DNA of 64,000 nt, taken from positions 1 to 64,000 of the forward strand of contig CADCEF010000009.1 of the NCBI GenBank assembly GCA_902800365.1. Reading direction: 5' to 3'. Every line of letters starts with the position of its first letter. Position 1 is the first letter of the stretch. Positions 8,492 to 18,595 of this stretch are shown here, one piece after another. The position numbers and the translations under genes are program-made. This stretch comes from an uncultured Prevotella sp. (GTDB lineage: Bacteria > Bacteroidota > Bacteroidia > Bacteroidales > Bacteroidaceae). The notes beneath the pieces were generated by a model that searched no databases, was not told the origin of the DNA, and was given only the letters and a program-made list of their open reading frames with translations.

Positions 8492-10273
8492 TTACTTCCA
8501 TCCGTCATTCTGTTGCAGACTGCTCCACTTCAGAACTTCAGAATAAGGAATTGGACCATAAATCATATAATCCTTATAATCACGTGCCTCTACCTCAATA
8601 GGAGTATAGACTAACTTGCCATCAGTACCAGTAGTAATCTTTACGCCCTTTGCAGCCTCTGTAAGGTTAGCATTCCAACGGCGAAGATCCCAGAAACGAT
8701 GGTTCTCGAAGCAGAGCTCCAAACGACGCTCGTTGCGGATGAGCTCACGCATCTTATCCTTGCTCTGAGCGCACTCCTCAAGATAAGGATCGTTTTCACC
8801 ACCTACACCAGCGCGCTTACGGAGAGCCTTGATGACATCATAGGCAGAATAGTTGGCGCCACCTACATTTGCCTTTGGACCCTGAGCCTCGTTAGCAGCC
8901 TCAGCGTAATCAAGGAAAATCTCGGTATAGCGGATACGAGCACCGAAATGCTTAGCACCCTGACTTGTGGTTACGTTGATATCGTCGCGGAGCAATTTAT
9001 GCAGATAGTAACCAGTCTTGGTTGACTTACCATTCTCACGGTCGATACCATCGAGTCCTTCGTTATCGGTAGCAGTATTGATAACAGAACCGTTTGCACC
9101 AATCTTCTCGCCATTTACCAAGATGTAAGTCTTCAGACGTGGGTCACGATTCTCATATGGATTCTTGGCATCGTACTGTGACTTAGCATCAGTAATAGGA
9201 TAACCATTAGCCATTGGGAATGCGTCTACCAGGTTCTGAGATGGATTAACGCGTCCTTTACCATCCAAAGAAGGAGGATAGTTGTTCTGCTCCTTTTCAA
9301 GGTTCTTTTCATCAGTTACGACACCGCGCCAGCAAATCTCCAATGGGTCTGGATCGGTAAAACCGAAAGCATCAATAAAGTCAACGTTTGCATACCAGCG
9401 CCATCCATCAGGATCAACACCAGCAACACCACCAACATTATTCAGAGATTTAGCAGCATACTCAGCAGCCTGTTCCCATGTCATAACACCAGCAGATGCA
9501 TAAGCAGGAGATGCAGCGAAGAGAGCCACCTGAGCCTTGAAGGCAGCAATCATGCGACCATCAATCTTACCACGCTGCAAGCTACCGAATGCACGGTTGT
9601 ACTCTGCAGTGCTACCACCAGCATACTTGGCAGGCATGGTCTTAACATCGCCATACTCCATAGGCAGATACTTTAGAGCCTCATCAAAGTCAGCAAGAAT
9701 CTGGTCAATACACTCCTTGAATGAGTTACGTGGGAGGTTGAAGTCAGAAGTACCATCTTCAGAAGTGAGATGTATGGGCACACCCACAACCTCGCCATTT
9801 ACCTTACCAGCGTGAGCACGTAGCAGATAGAACATATGAAGACCACGCAGTGCATAAGCCTGACCCTTATACAGATCAAGGTGCATCTGGTTCAGTGTCT
9901 CAGAAGAATAGTCCCACAGAACCTTATCGCAGTTCTCGAGGAACAGGTTACAATACTGAATAGCGTGATAGCGAACATCCCACTGGTTGATAGGATTGTT
10001 CTGCGATGTCCACGCACCAGTAGCCATCTTCTTATAATTGTTGTCGTTGTCGTTAGAGACAGCGTCGTCGGTAGCCACATCCGAAGTAGGGTTCTCATCG
10101 TATGGCAATACAAGGAATGCATTGTCGAGGAGACCACGAGCGAAATCAGGCCATGTATACATCTGGGTAATATCCTGGTTATTCTCCAGTGCAGGCTCAA
10201 ATAAATCGTCACACGAAGAGAAGCTAGCAATCATGCTAACACCGCAGATGAATTTCAATATATTCTGTTTCAT
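8492..10273 (-). CDS. xusD: SusD-like glycan-binding lipoprotein XusD
   Basis: A 593-residue SusD-family outer-membrane lipoprotein (Cys21 in FSSCDD) that forms the lid of the SusC transporter. The N-terminal helical TPR-like region contains the typical GQAYALRGLHMFYLLRAHAG block. The C-terminal region has the family block RELIRNERRLELCFENHRFWDLRRW. The stop is followed by xusE after 36 bp, and its start lies 16 bp after the stop of the partner SusC gene. In this locus type the XusC/XusD pair imports xylo-oligosaccharides, probably together with XusA/XusB. Confident on family; ligand inferred from context. Confidence 0.92.
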   Translation of the reverse strand: MKQNILKFICGVSMIASFSSCDDLFEPALENNQDITQMYTWPDFARGLLDNAFLVLPYDENPTSDVATDDAVSNDNDNNYKKMATGAWTSQNNPINQWDVRYHAIQYCNLFLENCDKVLWDYSSETLNQMHLDLYKGQAYALRGLHMFYLLRAHAGKVNGEVVGVPIHLTSEDGTSDFNLPRNSFKECIDQILADFDEALKYLPMEYGDVKTMPAKYAGGSTAEYNRAFGSLQRGKIDGRMIAAFKAQVALFAASPAYASAGVMTWEQAAEYAAKSLNNVGGVAGVDPDGWRWYANVDFIDAFGFTDPDPLEICWRGVVTDEKNLEKEQNNYPPSLDGKGRVNPSQNLVDAFPMANGYPITDAKSQYDAKNPYENRDPRLKTYILVNGEKIGANGSVINTATDNEGLDGIDRENGKSTKTGYYLHKLLRDDINVTTSQGAKHFGARIRYTEIFLDYAEAANEAQGPKANVGGANYSAYDVIKALRKRAGVGGENDPYLEECAQSKDKMRELIRNERRLELCFENHRFWDLRRWNANLTEAAKGVKITTGTDGKLVYTPIEVEARDYKDYMIYGPIPYSEVLKWSSLQQNDGWK

Positions 10274-10289
10274 AATTCCTTTCTAATTT

Positions 10290-13163
10290 TTAGAAGTTTA
10301 CTTTAGCACCGATGTTATAGAAACGAGACTGAGGTGCTTCGCCTACACTCATTTCCATCAGCTTACGCTCCTTGGCAAATGTCAGCAAGCTGTTGCCACT
10401 TACATATACTGAAAGGCCCTTTACGATACCATTGCCAATGATGGTCTTTGGGAAATCGTATGTGAGCTGAACCTTTGCGAGGTCGAAACGTGAAGTTGAA
10501 TACATCCAGAAGTCAGATGTGGTATTGTTATTAGCACCGCTCTGAGTTGTCAAACGTGGATATGTAGCTGTTTCTGCAGTAGCGGCAGTCCAACGATTGC
10601 GAACAGCAGCTGAGTACTTGTTCTCACCAGAAATCCACCAGTAGCTGTTGTTCTTTACGGCATGACCACCGAAGCCACCTACGCCCAACATGAAGAGCGA
10701 GAAGTTCTTGTACTTGAAGGTGAGGTTTACACCCAGAGTCATAGGAGCACCATACCAGCCACCTTTACCCAGATCAACCTGGTCTTTGCTGTCGATGATA
10801 TTATCTCCGTTCTGATCCTTGTACTTCAGATCACCAGGCTTTACAGTAGCACCGAGCGACTGCTTAGGAGAGTTGGCGATATCAGCCTCATCCTTGAAGA
10901 AACCAAGACACTCATAACCCCAGATAGCATCCAGCGCCTTACCCTCACGATACTGATATGTATCAGCATAGTTGGCATCGTCACGCTTTGAAGCCTTAGT
11001 GGTGTAATAAGTCATATTAGCACCACCCTCGAAACCGAAGTCACCAAAGTTCTTCTTATATTTTACAGCAACGTCGAAACCAGAACGGGTATCCTTGTTG
11101 TAATTCAAGTATGAGAGGAACGAAGACTCAGGATAGTAAGACTTAAAGTAGCTAGGCATCTGGTTTGAAGCGGTAATGATACCACCGTCCATTACGCTGC
11201 TGAATACAGAAGCGTCGATAGCCAGGCTGCGCTCCAGCAATTCGGCATGGATGCTAGCAGAAATCTCGTTACGCTTGATATATGCCAGATCAGGATTGCC
11301 ACCACGCTTGAAAGCGAAGTCGTTATGACCTGTCAAACCGTTCCAGTCCCACCAACCACTCTGCTGGATAGTTCCGAGATACATATAATAGTTCTCGATA
11401 TCCAGATCGGTCTTCAGACTGCTAGCGCTGGCGCTGATGGTCAGGTTATCAAAAATACTTCCTTCCATGAAAGCCTCTTTAGCGATGTTCCAACCCAGTG
11501 TTGCCGATGGAGAGAAGCCAGCACGCTTACCCTCAGGCAATTTAGCAGACCAAGGTGCAGCAACTGCGAAGTCAACATAGTACTTGTGAGCGTAGTTATA
11601 CGACAGGTTCAAGCCCAGGTTGGCATTGCTTACCTTATGATACTGACCAGAACGAGTCTGCTGGAAGCCATTAGCCACTACCATTGCACTTACATTATGC
11701 TTATCAGCAAATGTACGGTTGTAATCGAAGTGGGCATTGAAAGTAATCATCTGGTGATTAGTCGAACCAGAAATATCCTGCTGACCAGACTTCTTATCCA
11801 CTGTCTCATGGTTATCAAGTGAGAGAATCAGGTCGGGACCATTATAGTTACTCCATGCTGGCTCGAAAGTAGCATACTTATTATTATAAGAGGTAGAGTA
11901 GCTGGTCTGATAGTCAACACCTACCAATGCATGGAATGAAAGGCCCTTCAGTACAGAGTTGAGGTCAACATTCACACCTGCATCAAACTGGAACTGACGA
12001 CTGGTCCATGTGCTCTTACCGGCTGCATAATAGTCGGCAAAGATATTATTACGGTCAACATCAGTAGCACCGGCAGCCAGGAAGTACTTACCATCGATAA
12101 TATTTGTAGTTGATGACAAAGCATTATGCGGCTGGATGGCATTTGGATCCAGATAAGAGATAGGAATCAATGGGTTGTAACGGTTAGGACGCCAGTTAGC
12201 AGCTGCCTCCCAGTAGTTACAAATCACATCCTGATTATTTTCTCTTACCACAGCACCCTTAGCATCAAGCTTCTTATGATTAGAGATAGCTGAACGCGAA
12301 TTGTAGTAAGTTGCATTGGCATTCACATACGCTGTGATAAAGTTGTTGATGCGAACATCTACGTTACCGCGTACATTGAAACGATCGGTATAGTTATTCT
12401 TGGCCTCACCAAAGTTCAGGAAGTCGCCATTACGATAGTAGCTGACGTTAGAATAGAACTTAGCACGATCATTACCACCTTCAATCTCAACAGTAGCGTC
12501 GGTACGATTGTAGGCCTTCTTGATGAAATCAGAAGAATAGAAATCTACATCTGAATAACGATAGAGATTCTCACGACTTGCATAGTTGTAAATCTGATCG
12601 GGCGTATAAAGAGCAGCCAGGCCATCGTTGGCACGAGCCTCATTATACAGAGTCATATACTCTGCTGAGCTGATGTACTCAGGATAAGCCTTAGCTACAT
12701 TCCAACCTGTGTTAGCACGAACCTGAACACTCAGTCCATCAGTTACGCGACCACGCTTAGTAGTAATCAGAACAGCACCTTTGGCAGCACGGCTTCCATA
12801 AAGTACTACAGCCTGTGCACCCTTGAGGAAAGTTATCTCCTCTATTTCCGAAGGCAACACGTTGTTAGCCTCACGGGGCACGCCATCAATCAGAACAAGC
12901 TGATCGGTAAAACCCCACATACCATTGCCGTTGTAACCGGCTACATAGCCCTGCAAATTATCAAGACTATAGGTATTGTAGTTCTTGTCCATCAGTTCTC
13001 TGTAGTTCACGCTCGACACGCCACCCATAATGTCCTCTTTGGCAACCTTACGGAAAGCCACGTTGACCTGGGCTGAGTCTGCAGCATCAATCTGAGCCTC
13101 AGCAGGAGTAGCTGCCGACAGAGCCAGGAGAGCTGACAGTATGATAAATTTATTTTGTTTCAT
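10290..13163 (-). CDS. xusC: SusC-like TonB-dependent transporter XusC, short N-terminus
   Basis: A TonB-dependent outer-membrane channel for oligosaccharides. The frame opens with a GTG at 13175, but the ATG at 13163 gives a clean signal peptide (MKQNKFIILSALLALSAATPAEAQ) and is chosen. Unlike the other three SusC proteins here, it lacks the N-terminal carboxypeptidase-regulatory-like domain: the mature protein passes almost directly to the plug (DQLVLIDGVPREANN, EITFLKGAQAVVLYGSRAAKGAVLITTK). The C-terminus ends FYNIGAKVNF, a normal barrel-closing strand. At about 957 residues it is shorter than XusA (1055). It sits between xusB and xusD in one operon. The truncated N-terminus, lacking an obvious TonB box, may mean a different energisation mode; this is speculation. 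Confidence 0.9.
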   Translation of the reverse strand: MKQNKFIILSALLALSAATPAEAQIDAADSAQVNVAFRKVAKEDIMGGVSSVNYRELMDKNYNTYSLDNLQGYVAGYNGNGMWGFTDQLVLIDGVPREANNVLPSEIEEITFLKGAQAVVLYGSRAAKGAVLITTKRGRVTDGLSVQVRANTGWNVAKAYPEYISSAEYMTLYNEARANDGLAALYTPDQIYNYASRENLYRYSDVDFYSSDFIKKAYNRTDATVEIEGGNDRAKFYSNVSYYRNGDFLNFGEAKNNYTDRFNVRGNVDVRINNFITAYVNANATYYNSRSAISNHKKLDAKGAVVRENNQDVICNYWEAAANWRPNRYNPLIPISYLDPNAIQPHNALSSTTNIIDGKYFLAAGATDVDRNNIFADYYAAGKSTWTSRQFQFDAGVNVDLNSVLKGLSFHALVGVDYQTSYSTSYNNKYATFEPAWSNYNGPDLILSLDNHETVDKKSGQQDISGSTNHQMITFNAHFDYNRTFADKHNVSAMVVANGFQQTRSGQYHKVSNANLGLNLSYNYAHKYYVDFAVAAPWSAKLPEGKRAGFSPSATLGWNIAKEAFMEGSIFDNLTISASASSLKTDLDIENYYMYLGTIQQSGWWDWNGLTGHNDFAFKRGGNPDLAYIKRNEISASIHAELLERSLAIDASVFSSVMDGGIITASNQMPSYFKSYYPESSFLSYLNYNKDTRSGFDVAVKYKKNFGDFGFEGGANMTYYTTKASKRDDANYADTYQYREGKALDAIWGYECLGFFKDEADIANSPKQSLGATVKPGDLKYKDQNGDNIIDSKDQVDLGKGGWYGAPMTLGVNLTFKYKNFSLFMLGVGGFGGHAVKNNSYWWISGENKYSAAVRNRWTAATAETATYPRLTTQSGANNNTTSDFWMYSTSRFDLAKVQLTYDFPKTIIGNGIVKGLSVYVSGNSLLTFAKERKLMEMSVGEAPQSRFYNIGAKVNF

Positions 13164-13204
13164 AAAACTTTTCACTTTAACTTTTAATTTTCAACTTAAA
13201 AGAA

Positions 13205-15196
13205 TTACCATCCTGGATTCTGTGGATACTCAGCATAGAGATATACATCACTCTCCTTCAACGGTAGCAGATAATGCTTGGTACCAAACTTACGCTCTAC
13301 GATAATGGTCTGACCTTTAATTGTCGGGTCAAAGCCTGTAACCTCAGCATCTCGAGGATCATTCTCTGCAAAGTTATAGTTACCTACTCTCTTAAATTCC
13401 TGACGAGTCTTTACATTGTACGGATACTCGGTAAGGAGCAGCCAGCGCTGCAGGTCCTGCCAACGGAATCCTTCGAATGCCAACTCACAAGCACGCTCAC
13501 GACGAACCTCATCGATGAACTTCTTCTGGTCAGCCAGGAATCTGTCTGCCACATGTCCAGCACCTACACGATCACGAAGCACATTGATGGCATCGGCGGC
13601 ATTGAGTGAGCACTTAGCCTTATGAGCAGCACCACTAGCAGCAGCGCCTGCCTCAGCATAGAGCAGATAGATATCAGCCAGACGCAAATAAGGCAGATAG
13701 GTCTGAAGTGCACCACCCCAGTTGTACATACCATCGTACTTGTTACACTGGTGAGGAACAAGTTTCTGACAGAAATAACCGGTACGGCTACCATTGGCCT
13801 CACGCTCAGGGTTACCAGTAGGAACCATGTTACCACCTGTAAACAACTCAAGATACTGGAATGGCTGGTCAACCTTATCTGGATCAGCATTCAGGAACTT
13901 GAAGCCGTCGAACATGATATCGTGATAGAAACGTGGGTCACGATCCTTGAAAGGATGAGTTGGATCAAAACCAGACTGTGCATTGAACGAACCGTCAGCA
14001 TTCAAGATAGGCTCACCATTAGCCATTCCGTATGCATAGTTCACATAGTTGGCAGATGGCATGTGGATCAGAGCGTCGTGTTCAACCAAGTTGTTAACCT
14101 TTGGCCCCCACAGCTTAGCAAAGTTCCAGTTAGAACCGTTTACATCAGGCTGAGGACCACGCAGGATAGCCTCAACGCTACCTGGCATTTTCCAACCCTG
14201 ACCAGTTGTACGGAAGATATCAGAGTAATTGCTCTTTGAGCCTTCAGCTTTTTCGTGATTATAGATATCCTTATATTTGTACTCTGCCAGAGAATAAGGA
14301 GTAGCGCCACTCTCTACCTGTGCAATAGCCTCACCCAGAGCATCGGCAGCACGGCTAGCCAAAGCTGCATCATAGGCATAGGTATCGCCATTCTTTGATG
14401 CGCCAACCTCAGCACCCTTCACGTTAAGTGGAGAAGCAGCCCAAAGGAGTACCTTACCAAGATAAGCAAGTGCACAAACCTTTGTAAGACGAAGGTCGTT
14501 CTTACCGATAGTCTTCTTACCAATAGTGGTATTATCCCAATCGTTAGGCAACAAGTCTGCTGCGGCACGATAGTCTTCAGCGCATCTCTCAGCGCACTCC
14601 TTAAACGAAAGGCGAGGCAATGTCAAAACCTGGTCGGCAGGCAGTACTTCGTCAACATAAGGAACACCACCATACCACTCCATGAGCTGGTGATGCCACC
14701 ATGCACGGAAAAAGAGCAACTGTCCCTTTACGAAGTTCTTCTCTTCCTTAGTAGCATCTGTCATCTTATCAAAATTCTCCAAACCGATGTTGGCTTTACG
14801 AATACAATACCAAGCATGCTCCAACGAATGAGAATACTTATCGGTTGAAGTAGGATCAGGGTTGTCTGCATGCAGGAAACTCTGGTTGTTATTATACCAG
14901 TTACGATAGTCGCCCAAGTCAAAGTGAGCAGTAACATGTCCATCACCCAGACCTGCATTCATAATCTCATCCTCGCCCCAGTTGAAAGAAGTACACCACA
15001 TATTCGACTCCTTATTAGGGATACAGTTATAGATTTCCTCTACAAATCCCTGGAAAGCGGTGAAGTTCTTGAAAGCAGACTCCGGATTAACATCCGTATC
15101 TGGCGACTTATCAAGATAGTCATTACATGACGTTGCTCCAAGCGAGAGCGTCATGACGGCTACACCTATTATATATTTGTTAATAAACTTTTTCAT
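13205..15196 (-). CDS. xusB: SusD-like glycan-binding lipoprotein XusB
   Basis: A 663-residue SusD-family lipoprotein (Cys24 in GATSCNDYLDKSPDTD, a very typical SusD opening). It has a GQLLFFRAWWHHQLMEWYGG helix block and the C-terminal ERACELAFEGFRWQDLQRW block. It is the partner of XusA, whose stop is 15 bp upstream, and is followed by xusC. As the lid of a SusC channel at the outer membrane it should bind xylan oligosaccharides; the aromatic platform cannot be assigned without structure. Larger than the average SusD (500-600 residues), as expected for the large XusB-type protein. Confidence 0.92.
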   Translation of the reverse strand: MKKFINKYIIGVAVMTLSLGATSCNDYLDKSPDTDVNPESAFKNFTAFQGFVEEIYNCIPNKESNMWCTSFNWGEDEIMNAGLGDGHVTAHFDLGDYRNWYNNNQSFLHADNPDPTSTDKYSHSLEHAWYCIRKANIGLENFDKMTDATKEEKNFVKGQLLFFRAWWHHQLMEWYGGVPYVDEVLPADQVLTLPRLSFKECAERCAEDYRAAADLLPNDWDNTTIGKKTIGKNDLRLTKVCALAYLGKVLLWAASPLNVKGAEVGASKNGDTYAYDAALASRAADALGEAIAQVESGATPYSLAEYKYKDIYNHEKAEGSKSNYSDIFRTTGQGWKMPGSVEAILRGPQPDVNGSNWNFAKLWGPKVNNLVEHDALIHMPSANYVNYAYGMANGEPILNADGSFNAQSGFDPTHPFKDRDPRFYHDIMFDGFKFLNADPDKVDQPFQYLELFTGGNMVPTGNPEREANGSRTGYFCQKLVPHQCNKYDGMYNWGGALQTYLPYLRLADIYLLYAEAGAAASGAAHKAKCSLNAADAINVLRDRVGAGHVADRFLADQKKFIDEVRRERACELAFEGFRWQDLQRWLLLTEYPYNVKTRQEFKRVGNYNFAENDPRDAEVTGFDPTIKGQTIIVERKFGTKHYLLPLKESDVYLYAEYPQNPGW

Positions 15197-15211
15197 TGCT
15201 TTTTCTCTATT

Positions 15212-18200
15212 TTAAAGATTGAACTTCACACCGAGGTTAATACGTTTGAACGTCGGGTAAGCACCGTTACTAGCGGTATGGTTACCACCGAAGTTAGACT
15301 CACGGTCATCAGGCATGCGAGTCCAGAGCCAGAGGTTGTTACCGCTAACGAATACCTTCAGATTCTTAACGCCCATCTTCTGTACCCAAGGCTGTGTAAA
15401 GGTATATGCAACCTCTACGTTCTTCAGACGGATATAAGAACCATCACAGAGATACTGAGTACCATAATAGTAAGATGGTTTTGAGTTGAAACGTGGTGTT
15501 ACAATATCGGCCCCCTCTCTATCAGTGCTCCACCATGTACCCTGGTCGTAAACGTTAGCCAGCATTGGATCAGCAAAGCTGGTCATGGTTACGTCACGAG
15601 TCACATTGGTTACACCATAGAACTGAGCAAAGCAGCTGAAGCCTTTCCACTCAAAACCGATAGTGGTATTATAGGTATTCTGTGGGAAACCAGAGTAACC
15701 ATAAGGCACCTGGTCGTTCACATTATCAACAACACCATCACCATTGAAGTCTACTATATAGTAGTCACCTGCTAACTTCACATCATCGTTAGAATCATGC
15801 TTTGGCGATCCGTAAACGGCATCATAACCACTCATCATACCCTTGTCGAGGAAGGTACGGACCTGATCGATGCTATAGCCAGCCTGCTTACGATAGCTTG
15901 GCAACAGAGGCGCGTCATCCTTAACATCGATTACATTCTCGGCATGAGTCATACTCAAGTTAGCCCAGAAGCGCATCTTGTTGTTCAACACCTTATTGAA
16001 GCGTACCTCAATTTCATAACCCTTAGTTGTAACCTTACCCAAGTTAGCAGTTACAGGGCTCTGGCCGAAGTATGATGGAACAGCACGTTCTTTTCCTGGA
16101 ACCAAGATGTCAGAACGCTTATCCTTGAACACCTCAATAGAACCAGCAAAGAGTCCACCCAAGATTCCATAATCAAGACCAACATTAAACTTCTTTACGG
16201 TCTCCCAATGTACATTGGGGTTACCTACAGACTTCTCGCGATACCATTTATATGGGTTGTTGCTTCCACCCTGAGCTGTATCCAGAGTAGACTGACCACC
16301 ATAAGCCCACTGTGTCATATAAAGGAAGCGTTCACCAACATTGTCATCACCAATTTCTCCATAAGATGCACGGAGCTTCAGCATGTCGATAATCTTCTTC
16401 TCACGCAGATACTTCATGAATGGCTCCTCACTGATCATCCATCCGATAGCACCAGAATTGAAGAATGCAAAACGGTTGTCCTTTGAGAATTTCTCTGATC
16501 CGTTATAAGCACCATTGTACTCCAAGAAGTACTTTCCTGCAAATCCGTATGTAGCACGGAACACCCAGTCTTCACGATAGCTAGGAATCATAGAACCGGT
16601 TGCATATTCCTGACGGGCAAATACACCCATTGCAGAAACATCGTGCAATCCGAAGGTACGAGCCCAGTTCAACTGCAACTGGTAGTTGAGGTTACGCTGA
16701 GTAGCCCAGTTCTGAACTTGACCAGCCTGTGTAGACCACTTGTTACCCTGTGTATAGTCGAAACGGTCGTAACCCTCATAAGCAGACTTATAAGTTACAG
16801 CACCCGTCTGTGGGTCAATCCACTTGTACTGAGGATCATTGTAGAGGTCATTGATACCACGGTTATCCTCGCGGAAGGTATTATCCCATGAAATCATACC
16901 ACGTGCATTCAATCCCTTTGTAATAAAGTCGAGCTTCTGCTCCAGCACGAAGTCGGTAGTGATACGAGTAGTTGTAATATACTGTGTACCACCAAGAGCG
17001 ACACTAACAGCAGCGTTACTAACGTTGGTAGAACCAGGAAGGAATCCCCAAGAGCCATCGCTGTACTTTGGGATAAATGCATCAGGCGAGATGTTATATA
17101 CACCTGCCCACTGCTGAGAAACCTGCCAATCATTATTTACCAGGTTGCTCCAAGGTGTCATCTGACGACCATTAGAACCTGCGATATTAACCTTCAGTAC
17201 AGTGGTCTTGGTAATATTAAAATCAAGGTTCGAGCGCACGTTCACGCGCTTATAGTCATAACCGGTAGGATACTGACGACCATTGCCAAAATCTTTATAA
17301 AGGTCACCCTCACTTACAAAGTCAACACTTGCGAAGTACTTTACAAAGCGTGTACCACCAGATACATTCAGGTTAGCATTATAAGACATGGTATAATCCT
17401 TAAACAGAGAACGCTGCCAGTCAACGTTAGGATAACGCTCACTAATGAGGTTACCAAATTCATCCTTTGCATTAGGATCCTGGTTACGGTAATTCTCGAT
17501 GAAGTTCATCGGACGAATATAGGCCCAGCTTGAAGGATAAATATTCAACTCATGCTCAATAGCAACGTTACGAGCAACAAGAGCGTCGTAAGAATCGTAC
17601 TTATCTGGCAACTTTGAAGGAATCTTCATGATGGCGTTGGCAGATACGCTGATCTGAGCCTTACCCTCAGCACCACGCTTAGTAGTAATAAGGATAACAC
17701 CATTAGCACCCTTCACACCATAAACGGCGGTAGCTGAAGCATCCTTCAGTACAGAGATAGTAGCAACCGACTGAATGTCAACACTTGACATAGGACGCTC
17801 GATACCATCAACCAGTACCAGAGGCTCAGAGTTATTCCATGAAGAAGCACCACGAATCTGAATCTTTGGCTCCTCTTCACCAGGCATACCCTGAGAAGCA
17901 GTAGTTACCACACCAGGCAGATTACCAGTCAGGGCAGCACCGATATCAGTGATACCTGCAGCACGCTCCAGAACTTCACCTGTGGTCTGAGTGATGGCAC
18001 CCACAACCGAGGCTTTCTTCTGCTGACCGAAACCTACAACAACAACCTCAGTAAGCTGAGTATTGTCGGTAAGAACAACTTTGAAAGTGCGCTCACGACC
18101 CACTTTCAACTCCTTAGTGTTCATTCCTACGTAGCTCACGACAATAATCGAGCTCTCCGAAGGAACTTTCAGCTGGAAATTACCGTCAAAGTCCGTTACC

Positions 18201-18379
18201 GCACCAAGACCAGCATTTCCCTTCACAACAACCGATGCGCCAATCAGAGGCTCACCTGCATTGTCCACGACTGTACCCTTTACGTTGACACCACCTCCCT
18301 GCGCCTGCGCGAAAGCAGAGCAGAAAAGCAGAAGCAAAGTGGGAACAGCCCGTTTCAAAAGACTTGTTAGCTGTTTCAT
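15212..18379 (-). CDS. xusA: SusC-like TonB-dependent transporter XusA
   Basis: First gene of the core xylan uptake operon. The 1055-residue protein has a signal peptide ending CSAFAQAQ and an N-terminal carboxypeptidase-regulatory-like domain (about residues 30-110, VKGTVVDNAGEPLIGASV and TDFDGNFQLKV). The TonB-box region and plug follow (VVVVGFGQQKK, EPLVLVDGIERPM, KDASATAVYGVKGANGVILITTK), then a 22-strand barrel ending RINLGVKFNL. It imports oligosaccharides with the SusD partner XusB. The gene has a strong regulatory region upstream with a 15-bp inverted repeat and Bacteroidota promoter boxes. The six-gene order to the GH10 xylanase is collinear with published xusA-E-xyn10 loci. Confidence 0.94.
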   Translation of the reverse strand: MKQLTSLLKRAVPTLLLLFCSAFAQAQGGGVNVKGTVVDNAGEPLIGASVVVKGNAGLGAVTDFDGNFQLKVPSESSIIVVSYVGMNTKELKVGRERTFKVVLTDNTQLTEVVVVGFGQQKKASVVGAITQTTGEVLERAAGITDIGAALTGNLPGVVTTASQGMPGEEEPKIQIRGASSWNNSEPLVLVDGIERPMSSVDIQSVATISVLKDASATAVYGVKGANGVILITTKRGAEGKAQISVSANAIMKIPSKLPDKYDSYDALVARNVAIEHELNIYPSSWAYIRPMNFIENYRNQDPNAKDEFGNLISERYPNVDWQRSLFKDYTMSYNANLNVSGGTRFVKYFASVDFVSEGDLYKDFGNGRQYPTGYDYKRVNVRSNLDFNITKTTVLKVNIAGSNGRQMTPWSNLVNNDWQVSQQWAGVYNISPDAFIPKYSDGSWGFLPGSTNVSNAAVSVALGGTQYITTTRITTDFVLEQKLDFITKGLNARGMISWDNTFREDNRGINDLYNDPQYKWIDPQTGAVTYKSAYEGYDRFDYTQGNKWSTQAGQVQNWATQRNLNYQLQLNWARTFGLHDVSAMGVFARQEYATGSMIPSYREDWVFRATYGFAGKYFLEYNGAYNGSEKFSKDNRFAFFNSGAIGWMISEEPFMKYLREKKIIDMLKLRASYGEIGDDNVGERFLYMTQWAYGGQSTLDTAQGGSNNPYKWYREKSVGNPNVHWETVKKFNVGLDYGILGGLFAGSIEVFKDKRSDILVPGKERAVPSYFGQSPVTANLGKVTTKGYEIEVRFNKVLNNKMRFWANLSMTHAENVIDVKDDAPLLPSYRKQAGYSIDQVRTFLDKGMMSGYDAVYGSPKHDSNDDVKLAGDYYIVDFNGDGVVDNVNDQVPYGYSGFPQNTYNTTIGFEWKGFSCFAQFYGVTNVTRDVTMTSFADPMLANVYDQGTWWSTDREGADIVTPRFNSKPSYYYGTQYLCDGSYIRLKNVEVAYTFTQPWVQKMGVKNLKVFVSGNNLWLWTRMPDDRESNFGGNHTASNGAYPTFKRINLGVKFNL

Positions 18380-18454
18380 TTTGATTGATTTTGATACATA
18401 ATTTGACTATAGTTAATTGAAAAATTTGTTTCGACTTCACATCGTTAACGGGTG

Positions 18455-18557
18455 CAAAATTAATAAAAATAGGCTAAAACAAACAAAAAATAAACAACAC
18501 AAACTTTATATGTCGTAACAAAATAAGAGAAATGTTACAAAATATAAAGTTTGTGTT
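18455..18557 (-). promoter_or_regulatory. xusA promoter with paired inverted HTCS-type sites
   Basis: Minus-strand -7 box TAATTTTG at 18455-18462, with TTTGTTTG at 18480-18487 as a -33 element. Just upstream lie two copies of the 18-mer in inverted orientation: ACTTTATATGTCGTAACA on the plus strand (18503-18520, 40 bp from the -7 box) and ACTTTATATTTTGTAACA on the minus strand (18533-18550). Their outer flanks extend the symmetry to a perfect 15-bp inverted repeat (18496-18510 with 18543-18557). The position directly upstream of the -33 fits an activator dimer or tetramer. Confidence 0.75.
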
Positions 18558-18595
18558 ACAGCAATTTGACCGGCTTGCTAGTTGATGTATGTCAA

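Noticed and set aside
13164..13175. GTG start four codons upstream in xusC
   Set aside because: The ATG at 13163 yields a standard signal peptide; GTG starts are uncommon in this setting.
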